Positions 1-9,907 of a DNA stretch of 49,742 bases are shown here, one piece after another. The notes below the pieces were generated by a model. It saw only the letters and a list, made by a program, of their open reading frames with translations. It had not been told where the DNA came from and did no database searches. Position 1 is the stretch's first letter. Every line of letters starts with the position of its first letter. The stretch covers positions 1 to 49,742 of the forward strand of contig JAKSYS010000475.1 in the NCBI GenBank assembly GCA_022925895.1, in the 5' to 3' direction. Position numbers and translations under genes: made by a program. Origin of the DNA: Fragilaria crotonensis (Eukaryota > Bacillariophyta > Fragilariophyceae > Fragilariales > Fragilariaceae).

Positions 1-2
1 CA

Positions 3-823
3 TATGTCCCAGAATTGGATATCACTGAGGAATTGAATGAGAAGGACGTAACGCTCTTTCAAGAATTGATTGGCATACCCGATGGGCCACAGAGATTGGT
101 CGAGTCGACATCCTATTGGAGGTCTCCTTATTGTCTCAATATCAGGCAAATCCTCGAGAAGGACACTTGGAACAGTTGCTCCATATCTTTGCTTTCTTGA
201 TGCGTCATCCCAAGCTGACCTTGTATTTATCTCCGGAATTACCGATCATCGATTACGGTGAGTTTCAGACCAAGAAAGAGGATTTTTCTGAAATATACCG
301 CGATGCCGATGAGCCTCTACCGCATCGCATGCCAGTTCCCCGTGGACGAAGTGTCGTGACGACAGCGTATGCAGATGCATCGCATGCTGCGAACAAGAAG
401 ACTCGCCGATCCCACACTGGTTACGTGATCTTTCTCAATCGAGCGCCGGTTGTGTGGTACAGCAAGAGGCAGCAAACAGTCGAGACAAGCACATGTTCTT
501 CTGAATTTATTGCCTTGAAAGTCTGCTTGGAGGCGATCGAACATTTGCAATTCAAGTTGAGATGTTTTGGAATCCCCATGCCGAAAGGGGAACCCACTCA
601 TGTACCCTGCGACAATGAGAGTGTGGTCAAGAATACCACTAATGTGGAATCGACTTTGAACAAGAAGCATTCGTCTGTCGCATATCACCACTGCCGATGG
701 TCGGTGGCGGCCGGAGTGATTTCTCTTGCCCATATTTGGACGGACGATAATATCGCGGATTGTTTTACCAAGCGCCTGCCTATACTGAAACGCAATTATT
801 TGTTTGGTGAATGGACCTATTGA
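3..823 (+). pseudogene. copia element A: C-terminal reverse transcriptase/RNase H, 5'-truncated by window
   Basis: Tail of a Ty1/copia pol polyprotein; its RNase H would degrade RNA in RNA/DNA hybrids during reverse transcription in cytoplasmic virus-like particles. The RNase H core is visible around 350-700: YADASHAANKKTRRSHTGY with the first catalytic Asp, then SSEFIAL, then CDNESVVKN with a later Asp. It ends in ADCFTKRLP, the normal end of copia pol, with TGA at 821-823. The frame beginning at position 3 (ELNEKDVTLFQELIGI) must shift at about 79-80 to the frame reading RWATEIGRVDILLEV, consistent with one lost base. The copy is therefore broken as well as truncated. It resembles the tails of C, G and H more than those of B, E and J. 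Confidence 0.85.
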
Positions 824-1048
824 GGCGAATTGAGTCTACTCCATGATCAGTCTCTATTCGAGGGGACCAGATAAAGTCTACTGGAGTACGGTCCTTCGTA
901 AGTACTGTATCCCGAATCCTATGGTGACACGTTCTTTCTTTGCGTGATTGCAGGTTCTCGATAGATACGAATACGCTATGATAGCACACAATAACAATCT
1001 AATCTCTTTTAGCAACGCAATCATCATCATTTTCATCATCACTCTGGC
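824..1048. other. gap between copia tail and Helitron
   Basis: No gene is visible. The first part should be the 3' untranslated end and 3' LTR of element A, but no second copy lies in the window to define LTR ends. The Helitron helicase frame stops at 1049 without its last conserved motif, so the junction of the two elements lies somewhere here. Confidence 0.4.
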
Positions 1049-3245
1049 TTATTTCACTTGGTGCCGCAAGTCTAGAAGCATATGCTCAATTGTTTTCCCT
1101 TGAACAATGTTTGACGTCATCGAGTAGCGAGGACGGAGTGGAAATTGATGCCTTGAGATTTTCAGTGGCGACTTGGAATTGATGTGCTGTATGAAGCAAA
1201 TGCGAGGAATTTCATCTTCAAGTCCGGTAGTATAGTTATAGACCGTGATGTACTTGTCTGTCATGCTTACAATGAGTACAATTGTACCATTCATTAACTT
1301 GCGCCCAAAGTTAATGCTCCCTACACGAGTAGATGCCGTTCACTTTCAGGAGTAACTTGCTTGGAGGCATGCTATTATGCGTCATGGCATCTGCAAAATC
1401 TGCGATTATGCATTTGACGTCAGTAGGCATCTCCGACAGAATCTGGTCTGACGATTCCATAACACGACTTTCGCCGTTAACTTTGCTTAGAAGTAGTTGT
1501 TGTGTTCGTCTACCTGCTTGTTGGTCATAGCAACTAAAGCAGACATAATTACTGCATCGTAGTTGTTCACGTCCGGGTGAACCCAGTCGCGCGCTGCCTG
1601 TAATTGTGTCTCTGCATCATAACACCATATGGTTTGCGGAAGGTCAACCCATTTCGACAGACCTATTGATGTCCAACGGCCATCTGTATCTGGTACAACT
1701 GGTTGAACTTTCCCATTTCCTAAATCATCACATACTTTTGTCCATTCCTTGTCGTTTGCAGTTCGAATAGGTTTGTAAGATGGAGGACTGTGAACTTTTG
1801 AAAAACAGGCCAAGACTTGACACTTGCATTGTAAATGTCTCAATCATCGCATGATTTGATAGGTGGTGGGATCTGACGGAAATCACCTGCCGTTATGACA
1901 CGAAGACCGCCGAAAGGGCTTCTGTTTTTCTTATATCTCTGCAAGCTCGTTCTAATGATTCCCATATTCGACGATGCGCGTTTGGGCCTTCTTCAATAAT
2001 CAGGTAATGCGCTCCGCGAATAAGAGCGGCACGTCGAGAATTGTCACCAACATGATATTGCAACCGGTCGGCATCGTCAGGTTCAATATCCATCTTAACA
2101 ATTCCGTGCATCGTGAACCCTCCACGTGCAATAGCCATTACTCCTGTTGGTGCCACGGCAAGTGCGATCATAGACTTCCGAACTCGAATATGACCAAGAA
2201 TGTAATCCAGGAGAAAAGATTTCCCGCGACCAAACGGTGCATCAATGAAGATGTTGTCTGTATGCCTGAAAATGTATTTAACAATCTTTTTTTGTTCTCT
2301 GTTAAGAACGACGCTATCAAGCATTCGCGTTATAGCGTCAATATTGTACTTTGTCTTCTCACGCTCGAGCTCAGCCTCAGCAGGTGCTTTTGGTAATGGA
2401 AGGCCATAAGCTTCCATTTCCAGATTGTTTTCAACGAACATTTCTTGAATTGCTTGTAACAGATCTTGTTGGATATCGTACGGCATATCGTAAAACGTGA
2501 ACTGGTACAGCAAAGCCATCATAGGTTTACCTTGACAAACGGGTGTAATCATGTTGCGTGCTTCATAGAAATCCAATGACATGTATACAGCATACTTGAT
2601 GAAATTTGCTTTCGATTGAGCATACTTTTGGAGGACAACCATTACGAATAGGCGCCGAAGCTTGTCTGAGACAATCAGGTTTGCGATAGCTTCCTTCATA
2701 ATCACATCAAATTCAGTGTTATTGGATACGATGCTCATGGCAACGCAGGCGTCATGACATGTGTCATGAACATTGCCGTTGGCAGTCCGTGCATCTACCC
2801 AAGAGCGTGACAGGTAGTGTCGAAGTAACATGCGTAGGTAATACAAATCACCGCATGCAGGGGATACAAACTTCATCCTGTTGATCGTTTGTGTTAAAGA
2901 CGATGTTGTCTTCCGTCTTGAATACACAAACAACTGCATGTCTTGTTTACGCTGAAGAACCTCGCTGCGTGGTATGAAAATTTCGCCCCTAAGGCTCTTG
3001 GTAGACCTACGTTCAACATGTTCAACCACATAGGTGTCGAAGAACTTCTCTAACGTCAACATGTCGAATTCTTCTCCTGCTGGGCGGTTCCAATAGATGT
3101 CCTGCGCACTAACTTTGTTGGCAATCGTCTCTTCCATGCTGGTAATATTGTTTGGCTTAAAATGGACCACCTCATTTCCTGGAAGTTCAATATCAATATG
3201 GATGCCTGGTTGATTTTGTGAAGTCCGGTAACCGAGAACTTCCAT
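1049..3245 (-). pseudogene. Helitron Pif1-like helicase domain, frameshifted
   Basis: Superfamily 1 DNA helicase half of the Helitron protein, expected to unwind DNA during rolling-circle transposition. Reading down the minus strand, the frame 3245-1893 carries the Walker A region APFGRGKSFL (the family usually has GxGGTGKT) and the Walker B region YLIIEEGPNAHRR. Motif III, GDFRQIPPP, lies in another frame at about 1865-1890, so one base has been gained or lost in the T5 run at 1924-1929. A TGA follows SCDD at about 1845, another frame change lies near 1771-1775, and another near 1490. The frame 1294-1049 holds LMNGTIVLI and QFPLRPRYSMTSNIVQGKT, which correspond to Pif1 motifs V/VI. The closing LYVALSR-type motif is absent. 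Confidence 0.85.
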
Positions 3246-3992
3246 GTTGCTTGCGTTGCAGGAATGCAGTGCATGAGCTCAAATCGGTTGATTTCATTCT
3301 TTTCGTATAACGTGAAATTGTTTTTCATTTCTTCCTTCACATGTTCCATCACAATATTAGGGATTCGGGAGTCCATCTCGTTATCGACAAACGTTGAGAC
3401 ATTTTGAACTTGGAGACGTACGTTGCCCTTGTAAATATACTTGAACAAATATTCAATAATGAAGACGTCCGAACAGACTTCTGTCTTTTGAACAATGAGG
3501 AGCATCGAATGTCAGAGAATACGCATGGTATGGATGACATCAATGCTTCGTCTTACATTAACATGACAGTTGTACTTTGTGATCATGTCAAGAACACACG
3601 GGATGATGCGCCGATCCTCCTCATTAAGGCGCATGTACAAAGGATACCCACGATCACCAATCTGATACGTCGAATTAAGCTTTTTTGGATAGAACAGACA
3701 ACACGGCTTTCCATCTTTCAAGCATAGGTCTCGTTTACAATGATGGGTCATGAACGTCTCTAACAACTTTCTTTCCTTGTGTCTTACATTGCGTGTAAGA
3801 GGTCGTTATCATCCGATTGATTTCATCAGCCGTTAACCTATCACCTTGTAGCCTATGTACAATATGTGCGTGAGGATGTCCTCGCCATTGAAACTCGACA
3901 ACACTGAGAGATGTATACAGCTTCCCGCTCTTCAAAAAAAAACCCAGCACGCAAGTCATCCAAGAACAAAGCCAGCTTTTCCTTAAACACAC
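3056..3992 (-). pseudogene. Helitron Rep nuclease core (HUH and tyrosine motifs), frameshifted
   Basis: Catalytic part of the Rep endonuclease that nicks and joins single-stranded DNA. The frame 3992-3735 contains VVEFQWRGHPHAHIVHRLQ; the HxH of PHAHIV is the metal-binding HUH motif. The frame 3766-3512 continues with CKRDLCLKDGKPCCLFYPK and KYNCHVNV. The frame 3505-3056 gives EVCSDVFIIEYLFKYIYKG, with the two tyrosines spaced YxxxY as in the Helitron catalytic motif. Between KYNCHVNV and EVCSDV there are about 22 extra codons including a stop, where relatives run almost directly on. A further shift near 3240 joins this part to the helicase frame (MEVLGYRTSQNQPGIH). Confidence 0.85.
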
Positions 3993-6090
3993 GATCTTCT
4001 ACAACCATATTGTCTTCCACGTACGGGGTGTTACTGGTACTGTCACAAAATTCCAACCAAGTAGGCAATGTTGTGAAGGTTGTAAACAGATGAGGACCTC
4101 CTAGCTTAGCAGCAGTTGTCATCGCATCAGCAAACTTCAGCATCTGGCTTCGTGGTCCACCAGGATAACTTGACGGCAAATACGTATAGCCAGGAAGGTA
4201 TTTCAAGTCGCTTGCTGTGAACGTTTCGTTTGTATCCTCATGATGATGATCATGACCTTCGATGATAAGAGATTCAAAGTTAACGCGTTCTTTGATGTCT
4301 TCCGGCAATGCCTCAAGATATGACACCTTAGCTTGTTCGTCCTCAGACAGTAAGTTAATTGCCATTTCTCTTTGCCTTATCATATTGACCGTGTAGAGTG
4401 CACCTTCAACAACACTTCTTGGAGCCCTCTTCAATAGTGTGTTGTTTCGCCGAAGGTAGTCAAGTGTGTTATGTTGATCACGTAGATATTGTTCCAACAC
4501 CCATGCCTGGCAAAGCCGACCTGCGTGTGAAATAATAGGACTATGCAGCAGTAGATACTTTGTGTATTCATGGAGAGTAATGCCGTTCTTTGTATGTAAC
4601 TTGGTGAAGATTGAAGTGCCGTCTGGCAAATGACCCCAGCCAATTTGCCCATCAAGAAAAAGCAAAGGATAAGCAAGCGTCTCCCAGAACCCGCTATGGT
4701 AGTGAATTCTATTCGACAATCGGTATGTTTCAGATTTTCTTTTTGGTATAACTGTTGCAAACAATTCTGTATTGTCATTCCGATGCATTGTACTGTGAAC
4801 TAATGCCAGTTCCTCACTACTCAATCGTTTCTGTTCCATGTGCTTTGAACGATGCGTAAAATTAAACTTAATGGCTTCGATAGCGTTGTCTTGCCCCATA
4901 CTCATTAACGACAATGCAAAGGGATTAAACCGCTGTAAATAGTCCGAAATTGTTGCTGTCCATGACTTTGCTTGTGTTATATGGCGTGTAGGACGACGCT
5001 CTTCCGGAAGATTATCAAATTCTTGTAGTTGCAATGATGTATCATTAATCCATGCGCGCAGAGGCCCACCGACATCTCCGTTCAAAACCCTTGTGTATGT
5101 TTGCCCACAACAGCGAAGATGAGCTGGCTGTGGAGGCATAAACATTCCACCACGAACAACACTTCCAGGCGATGAAAATCGCAACGTATTGTTAACCATA
5201 CGTGACCATGGTCCAAACCATTTGTTGGTGTACACGGACATAAGCTCTTCTGGGATCTCAAAGCATTGACTGTCAAGAGAAGTTAACGTGCCCTTACCAC
5301 AACAAAATCCAGCTGATTCATGAGCATATAAGAGGAAGTTGTTATCGCAGTACTTGCATAACTTTGCTGGTTTCACATTAACAGGCTCGAGACGCTTTTT
5401 GAAATTAACGTGACGACGACTCGTATTGGGATTACGCTCTCTATAGCGCTGCTTCCTCTCACGATCAAATTGTCGAATACGATCAATCACTTCGCTGTTT
5501 CTATGTGCATTCCTAACATGGCTTTTCCTCTCACGATCGAGGCACCGACGGCGATCAGCCAAATTGCTGTTTCCATCTGCATGCCTAACACGTCTTTTCC
5601 TCTCACAATCAAGTCGGCGTTGGCGATCTTCTATCGTCTCGTGTCTTTCTCCCGGATCTGCCGGAGAAAAAGCAGTCACATCGCTCTTTCTGTGTGCATT
5701 TTCAATCATAGCTCCACTGTTATTCTGTAACAATTCATCATCAGCTACATCACCTGCCGTCACATTAGCAGGACATGAAAGGAGACGGTTGCGTTGTCTT
5801 CTCCTTCTATATGTGTTGTTACGGCTCAGACGACGGCCACGCTCGCAACGTGTCTCCTCATTTTCTCGAAGGGGAGAATCAGACAAATCACCGCTTACTC
5901 GTCGCTTCTTGGCTGTACTAACAGGATCACCTCGCCTAACATGTCTTATTGTATTACGACGTAAACGAAGGCGTCGTTCGTTGTCAGTCTCCTTAGTCTC
6001 CGGCGTAGGGGAATCAGTCAGATCACCCCTTGCCCTCGTTTCTGGCCTGTAACAGCACTTGCTGAGGACGAAGCGTACATAGTGTTGTCA
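3853..6090 (-). pseudogene. Helitron N-terminal region: Arg-rich repeats, Cys cluster, Helitron-like N domain
   Basis: One long open minus-strand frame, open from a stop near 6090 down to 3853. No ATG lies in its upstream part; the first near-start codons are CTG or the TTG at 5886, so the true start may be lost or lie in an upstream exon. It begins with Arg/Lys-rich sequence containing three imperfect 24-residue repeats (RRRCLDRERKSHVRNAHRNS type), then CKYCDNNFLLYAHESAGFCC, a C-x2-C plus CC cluster typical of Helitron proteins. The Helitron-like N domain closes with LGGPHLFTTFTTLPTWLEF. The frame passes into nonsense (GFFFEEREAVYISQ) at an A9 run at 3934-3942; one base less or more there rejoins the HUH frame (GFFLKSGKLYTSL). 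Confidence 0.8.
5440..5660. repeat. three imperfect 72-bp tandem repeats
   Basis: Each unit starts near CCTCTCACGATC or CCTCTCACAATC and is about 72 bp, so it stays in frame. The repeats code for the Arg-rich 24-residue repeats at the N-terminus of the Helitron protein. Confidence 0.7.
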
Positions 6091-6144
6091 GTTCAAGAAG
6101 GATGCACAGAACACTCAATACTAATGGAAATTAACAATTCTAGT

Positions 6145-7164
6145 CCTGTAAACAACGTGACACAATGGCGCAACCCTGAAAACACAAATACACATTTCTC
6201 AACTGACGGCGCGCCAAGAATTGGCACTCAACGCATGTGAAATGACCACGGGGAAATGGAAATGACTCAAAATGACGATGAGATTTTTTTAAGATGTGGT
6301 TGCACCATATTTTGGTTTTTCACATGTAACCATGGCCTCTATATCAGGTTATGTTGACAAAAAAACCTGTACCAAATGCCCACCCCCCCCCAACACTTTT
6401 GGGCTACGATGGGCGTCCACGTCGAGCATGTACCACGCACCCAAAATTGTGCACGACGAAGTCTACACGACAACTATACAAGCCATTTGTGACCGACCGT
6501 CGGAGGGACCTTTCCCGCTCTTCTCAGGGCCTGATCTTGTCTGGCTAAATACAGAACACGCCAAGCCGACATGGATGGAAGGTGAAGGGACGGACGAAGT
6601 ATATAACGTCGTCTGAGTCGACGTTTGTACGCGTCCAGACGTCTCATAAAATCCTTCCTGTACCTGGAATGAGGACGGACAGCATCCTCATCAAGTAGCT
6701 TCAACTGATAGCATCGAACAATTGCCAGGATAAGAATCAAATCATCATCCTTATCGTTCATGGTGGCTGACGACACTTGCCATGACAAAGGAATGAAATC
6801 TGATGACAAACACACATACAAAAGAAAATCATGTACTCGCCCAAAACACATATCCTGAAACCAATCGCATTTCAGGGCTAAATGTTACTCAAATCTATAA
6901 CAACCTAGCGATACACATACAGACCAGATTTGACAAAAACCGAGACATGATCACACATGGTTGTTTCATGTGGTGAGACACACACACAAAATAGATTTTG
7001 TGTTTTCAGGGTTGCTCCAATTATGAGCTTCGTCTGACACAAAATAATGAACATGACACCAAAATAATGACATCATCTGACACCAACTTCCTGTAAACAA
7101 CGTGACACAATTATGAACTTCGTCACATGACACCAAAATAATGACATCATCTGACACCAACTTC
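6145..7164. repeat. cluster of direct and inverted repeats around a transposase-like fragment
   Basis: A 25-bp inverted pair with two mismatches lies at 6164-6188 and 6997-7021 (core AACCCTGAAAACACAAA). A 22-bp exact direct pair starting CCTGTAAACAACGTGACA lies at 6145-6166 and 7090-7111. A 40-bp exact direct pair with 74-bp offset lies at 7051-7090 and 7125-7164. The 20-bp palindrome at 6984-7003 has 9-bp arms. Taken together this looks like a small decayed DNA transposon with terminal inverted repeats and sub-terminal tandem copies. Confidence 0.5.
6474..6851 (-). pseudogene. possible PIF/Harbinger-like transposase N-terminal fragment
   Basis: A 125-codon frame on the minus strand lying between the inverted repeats at 6164-6188 and 6997-7021. 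The part LHLPSMSAWRVLYLARQDQALRRAG, following an Arg-rich stretch, reminds me of the region ahead of the DDE domain in Harbinger-like proteins of algae and oomycetes, which usually runs on into a tryptophan/phenylalanine-rich segment. No catalytic DDE residues are present, and the frame starts or ends without clear signals. The assignment rests on memory of family style and on the inverted-repeat context; it could be a chance frame. Confidence 0.35.
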
Positions 7165-7773
7165 ACAACCGACCTTCCGTTCAGCAATACTTTCGTGGTC
7201 TAAAATGCATTGTTCTGTCAGGAACAATCGTGTGGCCGAGCATACCATTCATGCCTACGGCAATCAGTACAGAATAGCTTCGTCCGCCAACAAAAACGTT
7301 TTATAACCGGCGTGAGGAAACGACAAAAGTCTGGCCGAGATTTCGGTATGTGGGCTACGCCAAGATTTCGTCCGGACGTACATCCGGTCCGGATGGAAAC
7401 GGTCCATGGGAGCCGAATTTCAGGTATGAATACTTTTGATAACGACGTCTGGCCGGGGCGTGACGGTACTGGTACACGCCGTTCCGTATACATGAACGCC
7501 TTCGTTGTCTTCATCTATTTCGTCCGGTTCTTCATGTCTTTGGAATTTTTTATCTTACCGGACACAAGACAATCTTATTACTTAAAAAATAAAGTAAACG
7601 TAATCTCACAACCCCCCATCACAACTATCTACTACTACTACTACTAGCCCACTAGCTACCGTAGATCCCGAGGACCGTACAGTCAAGCAGCCGCTGAGGA
7701 GGGAGAGCGGCGAATCCCGCACTCCTCGGCCTCAAGTCTCACGCCTCAAACTCTGTTTCTCAGGTCAACAAAC
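7165..7773. other. upstream region of the GT92 gene, no gene recognised
   Basis: Holds an open frame at 7210-7647 that resembles nothing I know and ends in a (CTA)n microsatellite at about 7630-7646. It is treated as the promoter/5' leader region of the gene starting at 7774. No certain TATA or initiator element was seen. Confidence 0.4.
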
Positions 7774-8991
7774 ATGGTTAAATTCAAGTATCATTATGCA
7801 ATTCTTCTGGTATTGCTCGCCTGCTCTGTCTTGACATGTTTTCACGTGTATAGCATGGCGTCACGGCCATTTCAATATGAGACGAAAGAATCCAATTCAT
7901 GGTTGTCCGTGGTGCAACGGGGACAACAAGTAACCCCGTTTGCTGGGAAACGGATGACTGTGCGTGCTTGTCTCCTCTTCTATGATGGTATTCCCAATTA
8001 TGCAATATTCAAAGCTTGGATTGAGTATCACAACAAACGATGGGGGCTTACCCATATTGATGTGTTCGTTACAGAAAAAATGTCTGAAATGAGTGATATT
8101 TTGAACTTTGCCTTTCAGGATTCTGTGAAAGTCGACATGTTCTACACCCATCTTCACGAGAAACCAGTTTTGCAACATTACTTTGGACCACGTCAAACGG
8201 TGATGATGAATCGTGTCCTTCAGAATGCGAAACTTGATAACAACACCTTTGTGCTTTACACGGACCCAGACGAGTTTCTTGTTTCTCAAGATTTTCGAGA
8301 TTTTGAAGAAATGTTCGAACGTGGTCATGACGCAGTCTCATTCCCGCTGTTCAGTTCCAGCTACCACTTATGCTCTGACAATGCCTTGCATTTTGGGTCG
8401 CTAGGCTATCAAAGCCTCTGGCCACATAGTTCGAGTTTCAGTACGAACGCATCGCTTGACCACTACACCGATCCTAAATTGGCCTGTGGTGGAAACAGAA
8501 AATTTGTTGTTCGAGCAGAGAAGTGGGATCACATTGACTTTGTCCATGACCCGATCAGTTGTTCAAGAACTGAGATGGATAGTCGGATCCTCGACCTTAC
8601 TGGACGTCATCAAGATGGACAACACGCCCGGTTGCTTCATTTGCGCAGCGGAGTTGGAATTCATTCTGACCTGTCTATGGCAGCCTGCATGAAAGTTCGT
8701 TCCTGCAAGTATTTACTGTACGATGGAGATTGTACGAATGAACTGGAAGGTGCCACGTGGGAACTCAAGAACTCGGAGATGACTGTATTACTGAAGGATA
8801 GTCCGCTTTTTCCTGATGTTGCTCAAGTTTCTCTTGATGCGGTTTGCTACGCCGAAAGATACCCATCTGTTCGTAAAGAGAATTGCGACGACGATATCTC
8901 CAAATGTCGATATGGATCATTGTATCGACATTTTCAAGATACCGGCCAACAGAATAATCTTTCATGGGGCTGCAAGGTGTACCAACAGTAG
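7774..8991 (+). CDS. type II membrane glycosyltransferase, GT92/DUF23-like
   Basis: Predicted 405-residue single-exon enzyme of the secretory pathway that would transfer a sugar from a nucleotide sugar to a glycan; donor and acceptor cannot be read from the sequence. Residues 7-27 form one hydrophobic signal-anchor segment (ILLVLLACSVLTCF), giving a short cytosolic tail and luminal catalytic domain, as for Golgi enzymes. The domain begins near residue 62 (VRACLLFYDGIPNYAIFKAWIEYH) and carries the DxD-type motif YTDPDEFLV, with D164-x-D166-E167-F168, typical of GT92/GT-A proteins. The last ~50 residues (CYAERYPSVRK ... LYRHFQDTG ... LSWGC) form a separate Cys-rich module of the YxxRYPDL type seen in other secreted algal and fungal proteins. 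The frame is intact with no stop or shift. An LTR fragment begins 42 bp after the stop. Confidence 0.82.
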   Translation: MVKFKYHYAILLVLLACSVLTCFHVYSMASRPFQYETKESNSWLSVVQRGQQVTPFAGKRMTVRACLLFYDGIPNYAIFKAWIEYHNKRWGLTHIDVFVTEKMSEMSDILNFAFQDSVKVDMFYTHLHEKPVLQHYFGPRQTVMMNRVLQNAKLDNNTFVLYTDPDEFLVSQDFRDFEEMFERGHDAVSFPLFSSSYHLCSDNALHFGSLGYQSLWPHSSSFSTNASLDHYTDPKLACGGNRKFVVRAEKWDHIDFVHDPISCSRTEMDSRILDLTGRHQDGQHARLLHLRSGVGIHSDLSMAACMKVRSCKYLLYDGDCTNELEGATWELKNSEMTVLLKDSPLFPDVAQVSLDAVCYAERYPSVRKENCDDDISKCRYGSLYRHFQDTGQQNNLSWGCKVYQQ

Positions 8992-9032
8992 ACTACTGCC
9001 ACGTAAAAAGTGACTGGAGCCGTTACTTTAAC

Positions 9033-9100
9033 TGTTAAACATCCAGTATCTCCCTATATATTTTTATCTTATCCCTATCCCTAATTACTGTCGCCAGAGT
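9033..9100 (+). repeat. LTR fragment of the element F family
   Basis: TGTTAAACATCCAGTAT and the following ~45 bases closely match the start of the F 3' LTR at 37192 (about 65 bp alignable). It begins with the canonical TG and lies 42 bp downstream of the glycosyltransferase stop. Confidence 0.75.
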
Positions 9101-9587
9101 GCACAGCAGAGACGGGCCCACCCAAACTCATTGGGTTAAGGGTTAAGGGCCGTGTTAAGTTCGTGTCGTGCTCGTTACTTGTGGCCACTACAAGTTCGTG
9201 TACTTTATCTCAATATTCGGTATGAGTAGTGGTCCAGTACGCGGGATCCAGACGAACGAATATCACTTCTTTAACTTTAAAATAGATATCACCATGCCGC
9301 CCCAATTGGTCAATCCACCCCAATAGATTTTCCATTCAGTCGGGGATCGTAGATGGCATGAACGTATGTTAATAGTTTATCAGACCCAAACTCTGATTAG
9401 CATGCTACGATGTGAGATACTGCAGAAACCCATCGTTTGGTGTATGGCAGCTTGACTGAGCTGAATCCAATCATCGGTGCGGTACAATCTTGTGACCATC
9501 CCGCGGCACAATACACCACGAGTCTCAGTCCTCGTTATTCCAGTGACAGGGATTCCATTATTATTATAAAATCCAGTGGAAGAGTTG
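9101..9587. other. LTR-derived debris, no gene
   Basis: Contains the word AGTTTATCAGACCCA at about 9373-9387, the same word that follows the 5' LTR of C and of G. This marks the former LTR/primer-site border of a lost copia element, probably the one whose LTR starts at 9033. Two TTAAGGG units near 9134 are too few to be telomeric. Nothing else was recognised. Confidence 0.55.
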
Positions 9588-9863
9588 TGTTATGATACTG
9601 GTACCTGAGTGTACTGTACCGTCACAAGCGCAATACCAACATAATGTGAGCGCCGAGACGTGCATTCATACTCAGTCGCGGTTTGTCGCGTATGTAGTCG
9701 CGCGTAAGAGTTTTCGGTCGTTCCCCGTATGAAACCACGGGAACACGACTACCAGATTGACTTTTAATCCAAACATAACTCCTAGAAACCTACTTTCGTT
9801 AAAGCCCTTTACTTCGTAGTTTTGTTCGCACTAGTAGCTTAGCACGACACCAAGTAAATCACA
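9588..9863 (+). repeat. 5' LTR of element B
   Basis: 276 bp from TGTTATGATACTGG to AAATCACA. It aligns with the two-piece 3' LTR with about eight substitutions and two indels. The same family supplies the solo LTR at 25492-25766 and both LTRs of E, which additionally carry an 18-bp internal duplication absent here. Confidence 0.93.
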
Positions 9864-9877
9864 CGCTTCCTCTGCGC
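9863..9877 (+). promoter_or_regulatory. primer-binding site ACGCTTCCTCTGCGC
   Basis: Directly follows the 5' LTR. The same 15 bases follow the 5' LTR regions of E (33719-33733, minus strand), I (43249-43263) and J (43929-43943). The reverse complement GCGCAGAGGAAGCGT closely matches the D-arm of eukaryotic initiator tRNA-Met as I remember it (one difference from the human sequence). Confidence 0.7.
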
Positions 9878-9907
9878 GAGTTGAAAGAAGAAACAAGGTA
9901 AAGTACC

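Larger units (their letters stand above)
1049..6090 (-). mobile_element. degenerate Helitron (RepHel) remnant
   Basis: Rolling-circle DNA transposon read on the minus strand: Arg-rich N-terminus, Cys cluster, Helitron-like N domain, HUH nickase, tyrosine motif, then a Pif1-type helicase. The order is the standard Helitron RepHel order. At least five frame breaks or stops separate the parts, so it is not autonomous. I could not find a convincing 5'-TC end or a 3' hairpin plus CTRR end; the helicase lacks its final motif near 1049, so that end looks truncated. The long open N-terminal frame suggests decay has been mostly by small indels. Confidence 0.85.

Noticed and set aside
5564-6052. 162-codon plus-strand frame
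   Set aside because: Antisense of the Arg-rich Helitron N-terminus; its repeats mirror the coding repeats.
7210-7647. 145-codon plus-strand frame ahead of the GT92 gene
   Set aside because: No ATG start in good context, ends in a (CTA)n microsatellite coding Tyr, no motif.
9130-9160. GGGTTAAGGGTTAAGGG resembling telomere repeats
   Set aside because: Only two units and TTAAGGG rather than TTAGGG; chance likely.
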